Numbered from the stretch's first letter, positions 1 through 12,195 are shown. The stretch: 64,000 bases of DNA from Cedecea davisae DSM 4568 (GCF_000412335.2 NZ_KE161030.1:344014-408013); one strand, 5' to 3'. The notes: generated by a model not told the origin, from the letters alone. Numbers and translations: made by a program.

Positions 1-545
1 CTATGCCCCGCCAGGCGATTGCCGGAGAGACGGTTTCCGCCACGCAGTGCAACGATGCCGGGCCGTTTGAGCTATTGCAGGCTCGCCAACTGCTGGAGAG
101 CAATATCGCCGAGTTCGCCGCGCAGCAGGCCACCCGCGAAGACATCATGAAAATGCGCCGTGCTTTGCAGGTTGAAGAGCAGGAGCTGGCGTCGGAAGAG
201 GGGGAAAGCGGCGACAGGCAGTTTCACCTGGCGATTGCCGAGGCGACCCATAACAGCATGCTGGTGGAGCTGTTCAGGCAATCCTGGCAGTGGCGCGAGA
301 ACAACCCGATGTGGGTTCAGCTGCACAGCCATCTGGAAAATAATCACTATCGCAGCGAGTGGCTTAGCGACCATAAGCTTATCCTGGCTGCGCTTATCAA
401 AAAAGACGCCAAAGCCGCCAAACATGCCATGTGGCAGCATCTGGAAAATGTAAAAAACCGGCTGCTGGCACTGTCCGACGTCGATGATATTAATTTCGAC
501 GGCTATCTGTTCGAGTCCTGGCCGCTAAACGAAACGGAACGTTAA
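1..545 (+). CDS. uxuR: UxuR, GntR/FadR-family repressor of hexuronate genes (3' part)
   Basis: Only the C-terminal effector domain is present; the reading frame is open to the left edge, so the winged-helix DNA-binding domain lies outside the window. The visible part reads CNDAGPFELLQARQLLE, then the FCD-domain core with FHLAIAEATHNSMLVELF and ENNPMW, and ends in a SWPL tail, matching my memory of E. coli UxuR almost residue for residue. An ATG at position 3 is internal and not the true start. UxuR represses the fructuronate/mannonate (uxu) genes and responds to hexuronate-derived ligands. A hairpin terminator follows directly. The stretch before CNDAGPFE differs from E. coli, as expected for the linker between domains. 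Confidence 0.92.
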   Translation, partial: MPRQAIAGETVSATQCNDAGPFELLQARQLLESNIAEFAAQQATREDIMKMRRALQVEEQELASEEGESGDRQFHLAIAEATHNSMLVELFRQSWQWRENNPMWVQLHSHLENNHYRSEWLSDHKLILAALIKKDAKAAKHAMWQHLENVKNRLLALSDVDDINFDGYLFESWPLNETER

Positions 546-555
546 GCGCCCGTGA

Positions 556-581
556 GGCCAGCCGATGAGCTGGCCTTTTTT
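556..581 (+). terminator. Rho-independent terminator of uxuR
   Basis: A perfect 7-bp stem (GGCCAGC / GCTGGCC) with a 6-nt loop is followed by six T residues on the + strand, 11 nt after the uxuR stop. The last base pair of the T tract overlaps the stop codon of the convergent anti-sigma gene. There is no T tract in the other direction, so it is read as acting on uxuR only. Confidence 0.85.
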
Positions 582-1374
582 AGATCTGCTGTTGCAACAG
601 TTCGCCGCTATTTTGCAAGTCCTGCTGCGGGTTACGGCCAATCAGCACGTATTCAAAACCTTTCTCGCGCCACCAGACCAGGTTCAGGCCTCTGCGTACC
701 TCATGTTTCAGCCCGCCCGATCCGGCGGTTTTAGCCCGCGAAATACAAAGCGCCATCGGCCCATAGCTGGCATGCAGCCAGGCGATTTGCGCGATGGATG
801 TGCTGTCATAACGCAACATGCGCACGCTTTTTAGCTCGGCTTCCGGTAGCTGGATTTCGTCCTGAGCAAGCGTCAGCCCGATGTCCTGCTGCATTCGGTT
901 TAGCCCCTGCTGTAGCGCCTGCGGAGTGACGTTGATATCCGCCAGCGTTTCGGCGCTGTACAGCGACATGTACTGGGCTATCAGGTCACGGATTTCCGGC
1001 TCACCGCTAAGCTCTTTCTCCTCAGGATGAATAAAGCGCCCGGCCAGCACGCCTACGGCAAGGAAGCTGAGCGAGGCGGCAATCAGGCTGCGGCGGCTGA
1101 CCCCTTCAGGCTGCGGTTTTACCTTCACCGGCTGGTGAAGCAATATCTGGAGTTTGGCCTGCATTTTTTCCAGCGGCGCATCCTGTAGCAGCGGGGCAAA
1201 AGCCTGCTCCCACGGCTGGTTGCTTTGCATCAGCTGTTCCACGCGAGCGGCAAGCCCGGCGTCTTCGTTCAACTGTTGGTCAAAGGTGCTGCGCTCTGCT
1301 TCGTTCATCTCGCCGTCCAGCCAGGCAACGATGGCCTCATCGCTCCACGGAGCGGAGAAGGATTGACGTGTCAT
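580..1374 (-). CDS. Membrane-anchored anti-sigma factor of the ECF sigma operon
   Basis: 264 residues. The N-terminus (WSDEAIVAWLDGEMNEAERSTFDQQL) looks like the helical anti-sigma domain of zinc-less ChrR/RskA-type proteins. After a linker there is one hydrophobic segment at about residues 95-112 (SLIAASLSFLAVGVLAGRF), then a soluble C-terminal domain with no recognised motif. It overlaps the sigma gene by ATGA (the sigma stop shares bases with this ATG), so the two are translationally coupled. By family analogy it should hold the sigma factor at the inner membrane until a signal is sensed by the periplasmic part. The signal is not evident. No zinc-binding HxxxCxxC motif is seen. Confidence 0.75.
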   Translation of the reverse strand: MTRQSFSAPWSDEAIVAWLDGEMNEAERSTFDQQLNEDAGLAARVEQLMQSNQPWEQAFAPLLQDAPLEKMQAKLQILLHQPVKVKPQPEGVSRRSLIAASLSFLAVGVLAGRFIHPEEKELSGEPEIRDLIAQYMSLYSAETLADINVTPQALQQGLNRMQQDIGLTLAQDEIQLPEAELKSVRMLRYDSTSIAQIAWLHASYGPMALCISRAKTAGSGGLKHEVRRGLNLVWWREKGFEYVLIGRNPQQDLQNSGELLQQQI

Positions 1375-1919
1375 TTAAGCTCCTTCTTCATCGTCGGCAT
1401 CAGCTGTTTTGCCAGCGTCAGGCGCGCGGCGGCCAGGCGGCTCATCACGGTGCCGATGGGAATAGCCAGCGTGTTGGCGGCTTCCTGATAACTAAAACCT
1501 TCTACATAAACCAAAAATACCGTGTTGCGCTGCGCTTCGGGAAGCTCGCTGACCTGCTGTAGCAGGGCGTGATACTGGTGGCGATCCTCGGTGCTTTCCA
1601 CGTCGGCCAGGGCGCTGAGTTCGTCGCCGTCGACAAAGCCCTGGCCCTGGCGAACGCGCAGGGCGCGGATTTCGTTGATCCAGATAGAGTACAAAATCGC
1701 AAACAGCCAGCGGTCGATTCGGGTGCCGGACTGAAACTGGTCGCCGCGCTCAAGGGCGCGCACGCAGGTAGACTGAACCAAATCCTCAGCCACATCGCGA
1801 TTGCGGGACAGCACCATGCCGTAGCGCCAGAGGCGGGCAAGATGCAGTCCCAGCTGTAAACGAACTTCGTTGACGGTGATTTTTATGCCCTCAAGCTTAT
1901 GACTCCGGGTGCCCGTCAA
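1371..1919 (-). CDS. ECF-family RNA polymerase sigma factor
   Basis: 182 residues with region 2 (NRDVAEDLVQSTCVRALE, RIDRWLFAILYSIWINEIR) and region 4 (LPEAQRNTVFLVYVEGFSYQEAANTLAIPIGTVMSRLAAARLTL), the hallmark two-domain layout of extracytoplasmic-function sigma factors. No ATG lies near the N-terminus. The best start is a TTG at 1919, which overlaps the end of the upstream TPR gene by 23 nt; a shorter N-terminus is possible. It is the third gene of a cytochrome b561 / TPR / sigma / anti-sigma operon. It probably activates that operon and others in response to a stress sensed through the membrane partner, but no cognate promoter could be assigned by eye. Confidence 0.88.
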   Translation of the reverse strand: MTGTRSHKLEGIKITVNEVRLQLGLHLARLWRYGMVLSRNRDVAEDLVQSTCVRALERGDQFQSGTRIDRWLFAILYSIWINEIRALRVRQGQGFVDGDELSALADVESTEDRHQYHALLQQVSELPEAQRNTVFLVYVEGFSYQEAANTLAIPIGTVMSRLAAARLTLAKQLMPTMKKELK

Positions 1920-2433
1920 TGGCGGCTTTCAAATCGCGATACTCCTCGCAGCCGGTTCCGCAGAGCGTTTTAATCGTCGCCAGCTGGGCTTTAGCCAGGT
2001 CCGGGCGACCTTTGATTACCCACGCCTCGCCGAGGTATTCACGCACTTTGGCGTAATGCGGATCGAGGGCGATGGAACGCTGATAATAGCCGATCCCTTC
2101 GTCAGTTCGCCCCAATTTACGCGTGGCATAGCCGCGGTAGTTCCAGGCTTCGCGAGTATTGGGCTGCTGCAAAGTATCCAGCAGGTTTAACGCCTCCTGA
2201 TAGCGGCCAGATTTTGCCAAATGGTAAGCATATTGAGTTTTGTCCTGGTCATCGATCATGCTGCTCTTCTCGACCAGACAGGTTTTGGTTTTACTGTCGT
2301 AAACCTGGCCTTTTGGGCAGTCCGGCGTTTTGGAATCGTCATCGCCCATTGCGCTGGCGGCGGCGGAGTAAAGCAGGCCGCTGGCGACCAGGCACAGCAA
2401 AGGCAGCAGGTTAGCGGTTGAATGCGTTTTCAT
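1897..2433 (-). CDS. Exported tetratricopeptide-repeat protein
   Basis: 178 residues from an ATG with an AGGAC ribosome site. Residues 1-24 form a signal peptide (MKTHSTANLLPLLCLVASGLL, then an Ala-rich cleavage region). A short Cys-containing segment (TPDCPKGQVYDSKTKTC) is followed by about three TPR-like helix pairs (YQEALNLLDTL, AWNYRGYATRKLGRTDEGIGYYQRSIALDP, REYLGEAWVIKGRPDLAKAQLATI). The C-terminal Cys pair (LCGTGC) could form a disulfide. It lies between the cytochrome gene (16 nt upstream) and the sigma gene (overlapping). Its position suggests a periplasmic adaptor or sensor for the sigma/anti-sigma pair. That role is inference. Confidence 0.75.
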   Translation of the reverse strand: MKTHSTANLLPLLCLVASGLLYSAAASAMGDDDSKTPDCPKGQVYDSKTKTCLVEKSSMIDDQDKTQYAYHLAKSGRYQEALNLLDTLQQPNTREAWNYRGYATRKLGRTDEGIGYYQRSIALDPHYAKVREYLGEAWVIKGRPDLAKAQLATIKTLCGTGCEEYRDLKAAIDGHPES

Positions 2434-2449
2434 GATGTTGTCCTGTGGG

Positions 2450-3040
2450 TTAGCGAGAGTGGCCTTTGCAGGCGGGGAGCATGCGGCGTAGCGTGCCGTC
2501 ACGTAGAACATAGTGGTGAAGCAGCGCGGCGGCGGCGTGTGCGCCGGCCAGAATAACCAGCGCCCACGCCACGTTGTTGTGCAGCATGCCGAAGGTACGG
2601 CGCAGCATCGGGTCAATGTTAAACAGGTCGGGAATTTCAATGATGTTGAAGAACCAGAACGGCTCTCCCTGCGCCCAGCGAAACAGAAAGCCGAGCGTGG
2701 CCTGAGCTATCAGCAGCAGATACAGCACGCCGTGGGTGACGTGGGCGGCGATGCGAAATGCTTCCGGCATCGGCACTTTCTCCATCTTTCTTGATGGCGA
2801 GAACGCGGCGCTAATGCGCCAGCCCAGCCTTGCCAGGATGATGGCGCTCAGCAGAATGCCAAAAGAGATATGCAGGGACTGTAATCCTTTGCGCAGCGGC
2901 GTTCCGCGCTCGAGGGCTTCCCAGATATGGGCGCTGGCGAACAGGAAAATAACGCATCCGGCGGTTAACCAGTGCAGGGTGATGCTCAAGGCGTCGTAGC
3001 GTTTACGCCCGGCTCGGGCTTCAGGGGGCTGGTGGCTCAT
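2450..3040 (-). CDS. Cytochrome b561-family integral membrane haem protein
   Basis: 196 residues, four predicted membrane helices (about 22-40, 55-75, 100-120, 155-178) of the YodB/CybB di-haem b561 type. Likely haem-ligand histidines lie in LHWLTAG, LHISFGI, AHVTHGVLY and LHNNVAW. The start chosen is the ATG at 3040 with AGGAA eight bases upstream; the frame is open further but without a ribosome site. It is the first gene of the four-gene ECF sigma operon, so it may pass electrons from quinol to a periplasmic partner, or take part in the redox signal that the sigma factor answers. The second idea is inference. Confidence 0.82.
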   Translation of the reverse strand: MSHQPPEARAGRKRYDALSITLHWLTAGCVIFLFASAHIWEALERGTPLRKGLQSLHISFGILLSAIILARLGWRISAAFSPSRKMEKVPMPEAFRIAAHVTHGVLYLLLIAQATLGFLFRWAQGEPFWFFNIIEIPDLFNIDPMLRRTFGMLHNNVAWALVILAGAHAAAALLHHYVLRDGTLRRMLPACKGHSR

Positions 3041-3109
3041 GATTATTTGTTCCTCAGGTTCTGGTAAGGAGTAAACAATCGGGCGGGGGAGTTTATTCGG
3101 AGGCATTTG

Positions 3110-3138
3110 AAAAAAATTAAGGAGCCGGGTGGCTCCTT
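3110..3138 (-). terminator. Rho-independent terminator of the AhcY-like gene
   Basis: On the minus strand an 8-bp stem (AAGGAGCC / GGCTCCTT) with a 4-nt loop is followed by TTAATTTTTTT. It lies 25 nt past the stop of the AhcY-like gene and isolates it from the sigma operon. Confidence 0.8.
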
Positions 3139-3162
3139 ACATAATCGGTATGCAAAGCGTGC

Positions 3163-4275
3163 TTACAGCGCCTTTTGCCATACGGACTGCGGCAGCAGAT
3201 AGACGGCTTTTTCTGCCTGCTGGCCGTCGGTCACGATGTGTTTGATGCCGCTCGCCATCACCGCCAGGGTCACGTCAAATGCGTTGAGGCTGTCGCCGAA
3301 TCCGGCGGTCAGGTTCAGCATCGAGCCGTTCGCCATCAGGTACAGCGTTTTGCCGTTCAGCTGATAGGCGTTGATAAACGGCATCACTTCTTCGTTCGGG
3401 AATTGTTGCAGGTAGCCGCAGTCGATCTCTTCGGCAACGTGGCCGACGTTGAGGATGAATACGCCGTCTTTTGCCTTATCCAGCACCGCAGCGCTAACCA
3501 CTTTCTTCGCGCCTGTAGCGGTTGCCACTACGTCAGTTGTGGAAATAACATCTTGAATATCAACTACGTGCCAGCCATCGTAAGCGGCCTGCAGGCGGCG
3601 AGCCGGATCGAGTTCTGCCACCATGACCTGGCCACCGTAGGCTTTGGCAGCCGCGGCAACGCCCTGGCCCACCAGGCCATAACCGATAACCAGAACGCGT
3701 TTTTCATGCAGCGTCAGGTGAGTGGTCTGGAAGAAGGTTTGCCATGCGGTGAGGCCAACCATGTGGCGGTTGTGCAGGCCTTCTTTAACCGGGAGATCGT
3801 CCCAGTTGAAGATTGGGTAGCCCGGGCGCAGGTCGGCAAGGCGGTTAACCCCGGAGCCGGTGGCTTCCAGGCAGGCCACAACATCGCCAAATTCGCCGCG
3901 CTGGTGCAGCAAAGTGGTGATGTCGGCACCCATTTCGCAAAGATGCGTCGGGCGCCAGGCGATGGCTTTTTCCCAGGAATCGCGCCAGTCGGCATCGCTC
4001 ATATTACGCCACGCGCTGGCTTCGGCTCCGGCGGCGACCAGATAAGCCACCACGTCATCCTGCACGGTGGTTGGGTTGCAGGTGGTGAGGAATATTTTGG
4101 CGTTTTTCTTCAGCAGGCCTTCCACCAGAGGGATCATCTTCAGGTCGAGATGCATATTGCAGGCGAGGCGGACGTGGCTTAAGTCAGGCAGCGCTTCAAC
4201 CTGCTTCAGGGTGCGAACCATATGGCGACGGGACCACTCAATCTCTTTGATAAACATCTCGTTCTGGGCGTTCAC
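3163..4275 (-). CDS. S-adenosylhomocysteine hydrolase-like NAD-binding protein (short, divergent)
   Basis: 370 residues, clearly of the AhcY fold but about 60-100 residues shorter than true SAH hydrolases. Substrate-domain landmarks are His42 (NMHLDLKM), Asp118 (EMGADITTLLH) and Glu138 (CLEATGSGVNRL). In the segment equivalent to K-S-K-F-D-N of the enzyme it has VKEGLHN: Lys164 and Asn169 are kept, but the catalytic Asp is His168. The nucleotide site is VLVIGYGLVGQG (GYGDVG in typical enzymes). The C-terminal K-P-x-H-Y-R-Y arm that completes the neighbour's NAD site is absent. Enterobacteria normally clear SAH by Pfs/LuxS, so activity on SAH should not be assumed. Single gene with its own terminator. 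Fold call strong, function open. Confidence 0.78.
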   Translation of the reverse strand: MNAQNEMFIKEIEWSRRHMVRTLKQVEALPDLSHVRLACNMHLDLKMIPLVEGLLKKNAKIFLTTCNPTTVQDDVVAYLVAAGAEASAWRNMSDADWRDSWEKAIAWRPTHLCEMGADITTLLHQRGEFGDVVACLEATGSGVNRLADLRPGYPIFNWDDLPVKEGLHNRHMVGLTAWQTFFQTTHLTLHEKRVLVIGYGLVGQGVAAAAKAYGGQVMVAELDPARRLQAAYDGWHVVDIQDVISTTDVVATATGAKKVVSAAVLDKAKDGVFILNVGHVAEEIDCGYLQQFPNEEVMPFINAYQLNGKTLYLMANGSMLNLTAGFGDSLNAFDVTLAVMASGIKHIVTDGQQAEKAVYLLPQSVWQKAL

Positions 4276-4477
4276 GGAGGTTCCTTATTAATTGTTTTTA
4301 ATGATTTTTATAGAATATATCATCACGATATCGGGCATGAGGATAGCAAAATGCAGGCGGCTTGTTAACCGGATGCGCGGGCGAGAGTGGTGTGACTTCT
4401 GGTTACCAAAGTTTTGTTTTATTGGCTGATTTATTCTCTATATTAATGTTTCTTTCCCCCAGTTGAACGTGAGAAAA

Positions 4478-5062
4478 ATGATTAAAAAAGCGCTAGTCGT
4501 ATTACTTGGTTCCGCGTTACTTGCCCCGATGATAGCCAGTGCGGACAGCACGATTGTGTTCTTACGTCACGGAGAAAAGCCGGACAACAACAGCGGGCAA
4601 CTGACCTGTAAAGGGCTAAACCGCGCGCTGCAATTGCCTTCGGTATTACTTAGCCAGTACGGTAAACCTGACGCGATTTATGCCTCTGCGCCGAAAGAGA
4701 ATAAAACCGGTAGCTCCCTGCGCCCGCTGACGACAATTACGCCGACCGCCATTCGACTTTCACAGGCTATCGACCTGCATTACCACGCCGAGCAAACGGA
4801 TGGCCTGGTTGATGCTCTGCTGAAAAGTCAGGGCAGCAATCACCTGACGTTTGTCTCCTGGGAGCATAAAAATCTGGTCGTGGCGGCGCAGAAGCTGGTG
4901 AAAAAAACCGGCGGCGATCCGGCGGTGGTGCCTAAGTGGCCGGGTTCTGATTTTGACTCGCTCTACATCATCAAGCTGGATGATCAACAGCGTTTCAAGT
5001 CTTTTACTCGCGGAGCGGAAGGCTTGAATAACGTGCCGGACAGCTGCGCGGCCGCAAGCTGA
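4478..5062 (+). CDS. Periplasmic histidine phosphatase-family protein (Ais-like)
   Basis: 194 residues from the ATG at 4478; TTG (4463) and GTG (4469) codons upstream in frame are less likely. A signal peptide (MIKKALVVLLGSALLAPMIASA) is followed by IVFLRHGEKPD, the RHG phosphohistidine motif of the branch-2/phosphoglycerate-mutase-like superfamily. The second conserved His is probably in FVSWEHKNL. It resembles the Ais/PmrG group of envelope phosphatases, but no substrate can be assigned. It stands alone between the divergent AhcY-like gene and a bidirectional terminator. Confidence 0.75.
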   Translation: MIKKALVVLLGSALLAPMIASADSTIVFLRHGEKPDNNSGQLTCKGLNRALQLPSVLLSQYGKPDAIYASAPKENKTGSSLRPLTTITPTAIRLSQAIDLHYHAEQTDGLVDALLKSQGSNHLTFVSWEHKNLVVAAQKLVKKTGGDPAVVPKWPGSDFDSLYIIKLDDQQRFKSFTRGAEGLNNVPDSCAAAS

Positions 5063-5071
5063 CTGGAAAAG

Positions 5072-5100
5072 AAAAACCCGTCTGAGCAGACGGGTTTTTT
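5072..5100. terminator. Bidirectional terminator between histidine phosphatase and porin genes
   Basis: Stem CCCGTCT / AGACGGG, loop GAGC, extended by flanking A and T tracts, so a U-tract follows the hairpin in both directions. It serves the two convergent genes. Confidence 0.88.
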
Positions 5101-5117
5101 ATGTGTTTAACCGAAGA

Positions 5118-6830
<1,713 letters not shown>

Positions 6831-6880
6831 TTAATTGCCGGAGGCAGGTGAAAATTAAATCGCTATCATCGGTGTACTTT

Positions 6881-8203
6881 CTATTGCGCCGCCTGAACTG
6901 CATTTACCTTATTAGCGGCAATAACGAACGGTAAATAAATTAAAGTGGAGATGGCCAGGCACAGCAGCCCTACAATTAGCGCAAGCCAGTTTCCTCCGGT
7001 ACCAAAGAAGGCTATCAGCGGCCCCGGTGTGGTCCACGGCACCGCGTAGGCAATTGGCGGAATAATCTCCATGCTGACAAAGAAATAACCTACCAGCGAG
7101 TTGACGAATGGCACGGTGATAAAAGGAATAATCAGGATAGGGTTCAGCACCACCGGCAGGCCAAAAATAACCGGCTCGTTGATGTTAAACAGGCCGGGAA
7201 CAAAGGCCATTTTTGCCATATCGCGATAGTCGGCGCGGCGTGAGGCAATAAATATTGCCAGCAGCAGGCCAAGCGTCATCCCGGAGCCGCCGTAGTTGGC
7301 GAAGGCGTCGTTGATGCCGCCCCAGGTTATCGGGTAAGGCGCACCCCAGGTTGTACCGTTGGAGGCCGCAAATGAGAGGTTCTCGAGGTTGGCTTCGGAG
7401 AAGATAGTCTCGCGGATAGCGGCCACGGTGTTCGGCCCGTGAATACCCAGAACCCAAAGGAAGTTAGCCACTACGCCCAGTACCAGCACCGCAACAATGT
7501 TGGTGCCCATGTTTTTCAGCGGCGCCTGGATAAGGGTATAAATCAGTTCGTTCAGGCCGTTAGGTGAGATTTTAGTCAGGCAGTAATTCAGCACCGAGAA
7601 GAAAATCATCACGAAGAAAATAGGGATCAGCACCTTGAAAGAGCGGGCAACCGCAGGTGGAACGGCCGCTGGCATAGTAATGGTGATTTTCGGATTACGC
7701 GCCAGGCGGCAGAAAATTTCGCCGGTAATAAGCGCCACGATGATAGCGACGAACAGCCCCTGCGGACCGAGATACTGGGTCGTCAGGTAAGCCGAGCCGT
7801 CTATCATCTGGTAAGGCGTGTAGACCACGAAGAACGCGCCGATTGCCGTCAGGCCGCACAGCAGGTCGTCCTGCTGGTAGCTAATGGCGATATTACGCGC
7901 CACCAGGAAGGCAATCATTATCGACATGATATTGACCGAACCGTTCATCACCGGCGAGAAGATCTTCTGCGCTTCGGCTAAATTCGGGAATAACGTGCCT
8001 AAATGCAAAAGCGAGGCAATAAAGCCATCCGGAGACAAAATAGCAAAGTTGATCAGCACGATCAGAGAACTGGCCATGACAATCGGGAATGACAATATAA
8101 AAGCATCGCGGATGGCCGAGATGTGTATCTGAGAGTTTAATTTAATCGCAATAGGAACAAGAAGTTTTTCCATACCGCGTTCAAAGGCATTCATTATACT
8201 CAT
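6881..8203 (-). CDS. PTS lactose/cellobiose-family EIIC permease (beta-glucoside locus)
   Basis: 440 residues, hydrophobic throughout, with the CelB/ChbC-type EIIC pattern: N-terminal MEKLLVPIAIKLNSQIHISAIRDAF, a GIHGPNTVAAI-like loop, and NINEPVIFGLPVVLNP, the substrate-binding signature of this family. It forms the membrane channel that takes up a disaccharide while EIIB phosphorylates it. The EIIB gene lies 124 nt upstream on the same strand, the porin downstream. The EIIA component is not encoded here. The sugar is inferred to be a beta-glucoside from the GH1 gene across the regulator. Confidence 0.9.
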   Translation of the reverse strand: MSIMNAFERGMEKLLVPIAIKLNSQIHISAIRDAFILSFPIVMASSLIVLINFAILSPDGFIASLLHLGTLFPNLAEAQKIFSPVMNGSVNIMSIMIAFLVARNIAISYQQDDLLCGLTAIGAFFVVYTPYQMIDGSAYLTTQYLGPQGLFVAIIVALITGEIFCRLARNPKITITMPAAVPPAVARSFKVLIPIFFVMIFFSVLNYCLTKISPNGLNELIYTLIQAPLKNMGTNIVAVLVLGVVANFLWVLGIHGPNTVAAIRETIFSEANLENLSFAASNGTTWGAPYPITWGGINDAFANYGGSGMTLGLLLAIFIASRRADYRDMAKMAFVPGLFNINEPVIFGLPVVLNPILIIPFITVPFVNSLVGYFFVSMEIIPPIAYAVPWTTPGPLIAFFGTGGNWLALIVGLLCLAISTLIYLPFVIAANKVNAVQAAQ

Positions 8204-8327
8204 GATGAGCCCTTTATCATAAGAGAGATATTGAACAATTATTTGAATTTATCGACGAAATACGAGATGGAACTCGAGAGAAGTGACGATAAATTCAATG
8301 AATTATTTATGTTATACGCGGCGCTAA

Positions 8328-8642
8328 TTAATGACTGGCCAAAAGATTTAATGCGGTATCTAAAACGGATTTTCCATCCATTTGCCCATAGTGTTTCATG
8401 TCAATAACTGAAACAGGGATTTTACCCTGAGCAACATCCTCTATTTCACTTTTCTGGAAGCGAACCTGCGGGCCAAGCAAAACAACATCGGCTCCATTTT
8501 TCTTGATTATTTCTTTGGCTTCTGAGATTGCCAGTGCGTTGATATTTACCTCAATATTTCCCGCCTCGGCGTGTTCTTTCATTCTTTTAACCAGCATGCT
8601 GGTGGACATCCCTGCGGCGCAAACCAATAAAATATTCTTCAT
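8328..8642 (-). CDS. PTS lactose/cellobiose-family EIIB phosphocarrier
   Basis: 104 residues, the normal length for the family. The phosphorylated cysteine is Cys8 in the P-loop-like VCAAGMSTSMLVKRM. The core has LLGPQVRFQ, typical of ChbB-like proteins. It accepts phosphate from an EIIA and passes it to sugar bound by EIIC. It is the promoter-proximal gene of the EIIB-EIIC-porin operon, divergent from the GntR regulator with a 195-bp AT-rich intergenic region that should hold both promoters and the operator. Confidence 0.92.
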   Translation of the reverse strand: MKNILLVCAAGMSTSMLVKRMKEHAEAGNIEVNINALAISEAKEIIKKNGADVVLLGPQVRFQKSEIEDVAQGKIPVSVIDMKHYGQMDGKSVLDTALNLLASH

Positions 8643-8837
8643 TTTTACCCTTAACTCTTTGTTGGTAATCAGACAGCGGCTAACTTAATGAATATCAATT
8701 TCTTCATCTGCCATTTCGATCACAGTTAGTAACCACAGAGTGGTGCAATAAATAAGATAAAAATGAACATGTGTTGAATTTCAAATGCGATTAAGATAGT
8801 AATTAATTGTTTTTTAATGAAATAGGGAGGTTCAAAA

Positions 8838-9545
8838 GTGGTTTACAAAGATGTTGTTAACTTACTAAAAAGCAGGATCAGCAGCCCGACCTACAATATC
8901 GGCGACAGCCTCCCGCCGGAAAAAGAGCTTGCTGAGTTCTACAATGTCTCGCGCAATACGCTGCGTAAAGCGTTGCGGGTGCTGGAAGATGAGGCCCTGA
9001 TTGAGCGCAGGCACGGGTCCGGCACCTATGTGCGAAACAAACATTTCCAGGCCTCGGTGACCCACCTGGACAGCTTTACGGAAATCGCTAAAAGCGAAGG
9101 GAAAAAACCTTCAAGCCAGGTGCTGAGGTTTGAGCTACAGCAGGCCTCCGAAGAGATAGCCAGCCGCCTGCAGCTGGCGATTGGCGAACCGGTTTACTAC
9201 GCTAAGCGGCTGCGCCACATCGACAACGTGCCGATGCAGGTGGAGGAGACCTGGCTGTCGGTTAACCGCTTCCCTGACCTGACGGTGAACCATATGAAAC
9301 GATCGAAATTTTCCTACATTGAAGATGAGTGCGGCGTTAAAATTCACGGCTGCTACGAGTCATTTCAGCCGCTTTTACCGCCGAGCGACATCGCCAAATT
9401 GCTGCACATCAGCGTACGTGATCCGATTATTCGCATGGAAACTCAATCAGTTGATGAAAGTCACGGCCCGATTGACTATTCGATTCTCTATACCAACGTG
9501 TTTGAGTTTCAGGTGAAATATTTTCTGCCGCGCAAAGTGGGTTAA
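8838..9545 (+). CDS. GntR/HutC-family transcriptional regulator of the beta-glucoside locus
   Basis: 235 residues, GTG start at 8838 preceded by AGGGAGG seven bases upstream, which decides the start. Winged helix in the first 70 residues (PPEKELAEFYNVSRNTLRKA, then LIERRHGSGTYV), followed by a UTRA effector domain. This is the architecture of repressors that bind phosphorylated sugars, such as TreR and GmuR. It is divergent from the PTS/porin operon and upstream of the kinase and GH1 genes, so it probably represses both arms and is released by a beta-glucoside phosphate. Direction of control is inference. Confidence 0.88.
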   Translation: MVYKDVVNLLKSRISSPTYNIGDSLPPEKELAEFYNVSRNTLRKALRVLEDEALIERRHGSGTYVRNKHFQASVTHLDSFTEIAKSEGKKPSSQVLRFELQQASEEIASRLQLAIGEPVYYAKRLRHIDNVPMQVEETWLSVNRFPDLTVNHMKRSKFSYIEDECGVKIHGCYESFQPLLPPSDIAKLLHISVRDPIIRMETQSVDESHGPIDYSILYTNVFEFQVKYFLPRKVG

Positions 9546-9595
9546 CGTCCGGGGGCCCGTATTCGCAATGGCTGTCACAGTTCTGTTCGAAAAAG

Positions 9596-9625
9596 AGGTT
9601 CATTACTCAGCTAATAAATGAACCT
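9596..9625. promoter_or_regulatory. Inverted repeat, candidate operator upstream of the kinase-glucosidase genes
   Basis: Nine-bp arms AGGTTCATT and AATGAACCT separated by 12 nt. The half-site GTTCAT recurs at about 9682-9700 (two direct copies) and as ATGAAC near 8763 in the GntR/EIIB divergent region. The shared element suggests control of both arms by the GntR protein. It could also be an mRNA hairpin without a T tract. Not tested. Confidence 0.4.
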
Positions 9626-9806
9626 ATTCTGTAAGCGCTGTTAAAAGCATGGTTAACTATCTGTAAATAATGCATTTTAACAGGTTCATAAGTTGTTCAT
9701 TTTGTAATTTCTCCACGCTTGCCGGATAGGCTTTCGATTGATTAAGCTTTTCTCCATTGCAGGCGGGGAATATGCCGCTGCGGGTATATCCGGGAGAAAT
9801 TAACGT

Positions 9807-12141
<2,335 letters not shown>

Positions 12142-12163
12142 TAGCGCTTTGTTAGCCCCCTCC

Positions 12164-12195
12164 AAACGCTGATTGCCGGTCAATCAGCGTTTTTT
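12164..12195 (+). terminator. Rho-independent terminator after the GH1 gene
   Basis: Long stem AACGCTGATTG / CAATCAGCGTT, 5-nt loop CCGGT, then a T tract (TTTTTT). It closes the bglK-glucosidase operon. Confidence 0.9.

Noticed and set aside
2450-3106. Longer cytochrome b561 protein starting at 3106
   Set aside because: The extra 22 residues have no ribosome site and do not look like the family's N-terminus, whereas the ATG at 3040 has AGGAA.
3175-4182. 335-codon plus-strand frame opposite the AhcY-like gene
   Set aside because: No domain signature, and the minus-strand gene has the Rossmann fold, a start and a terminator.
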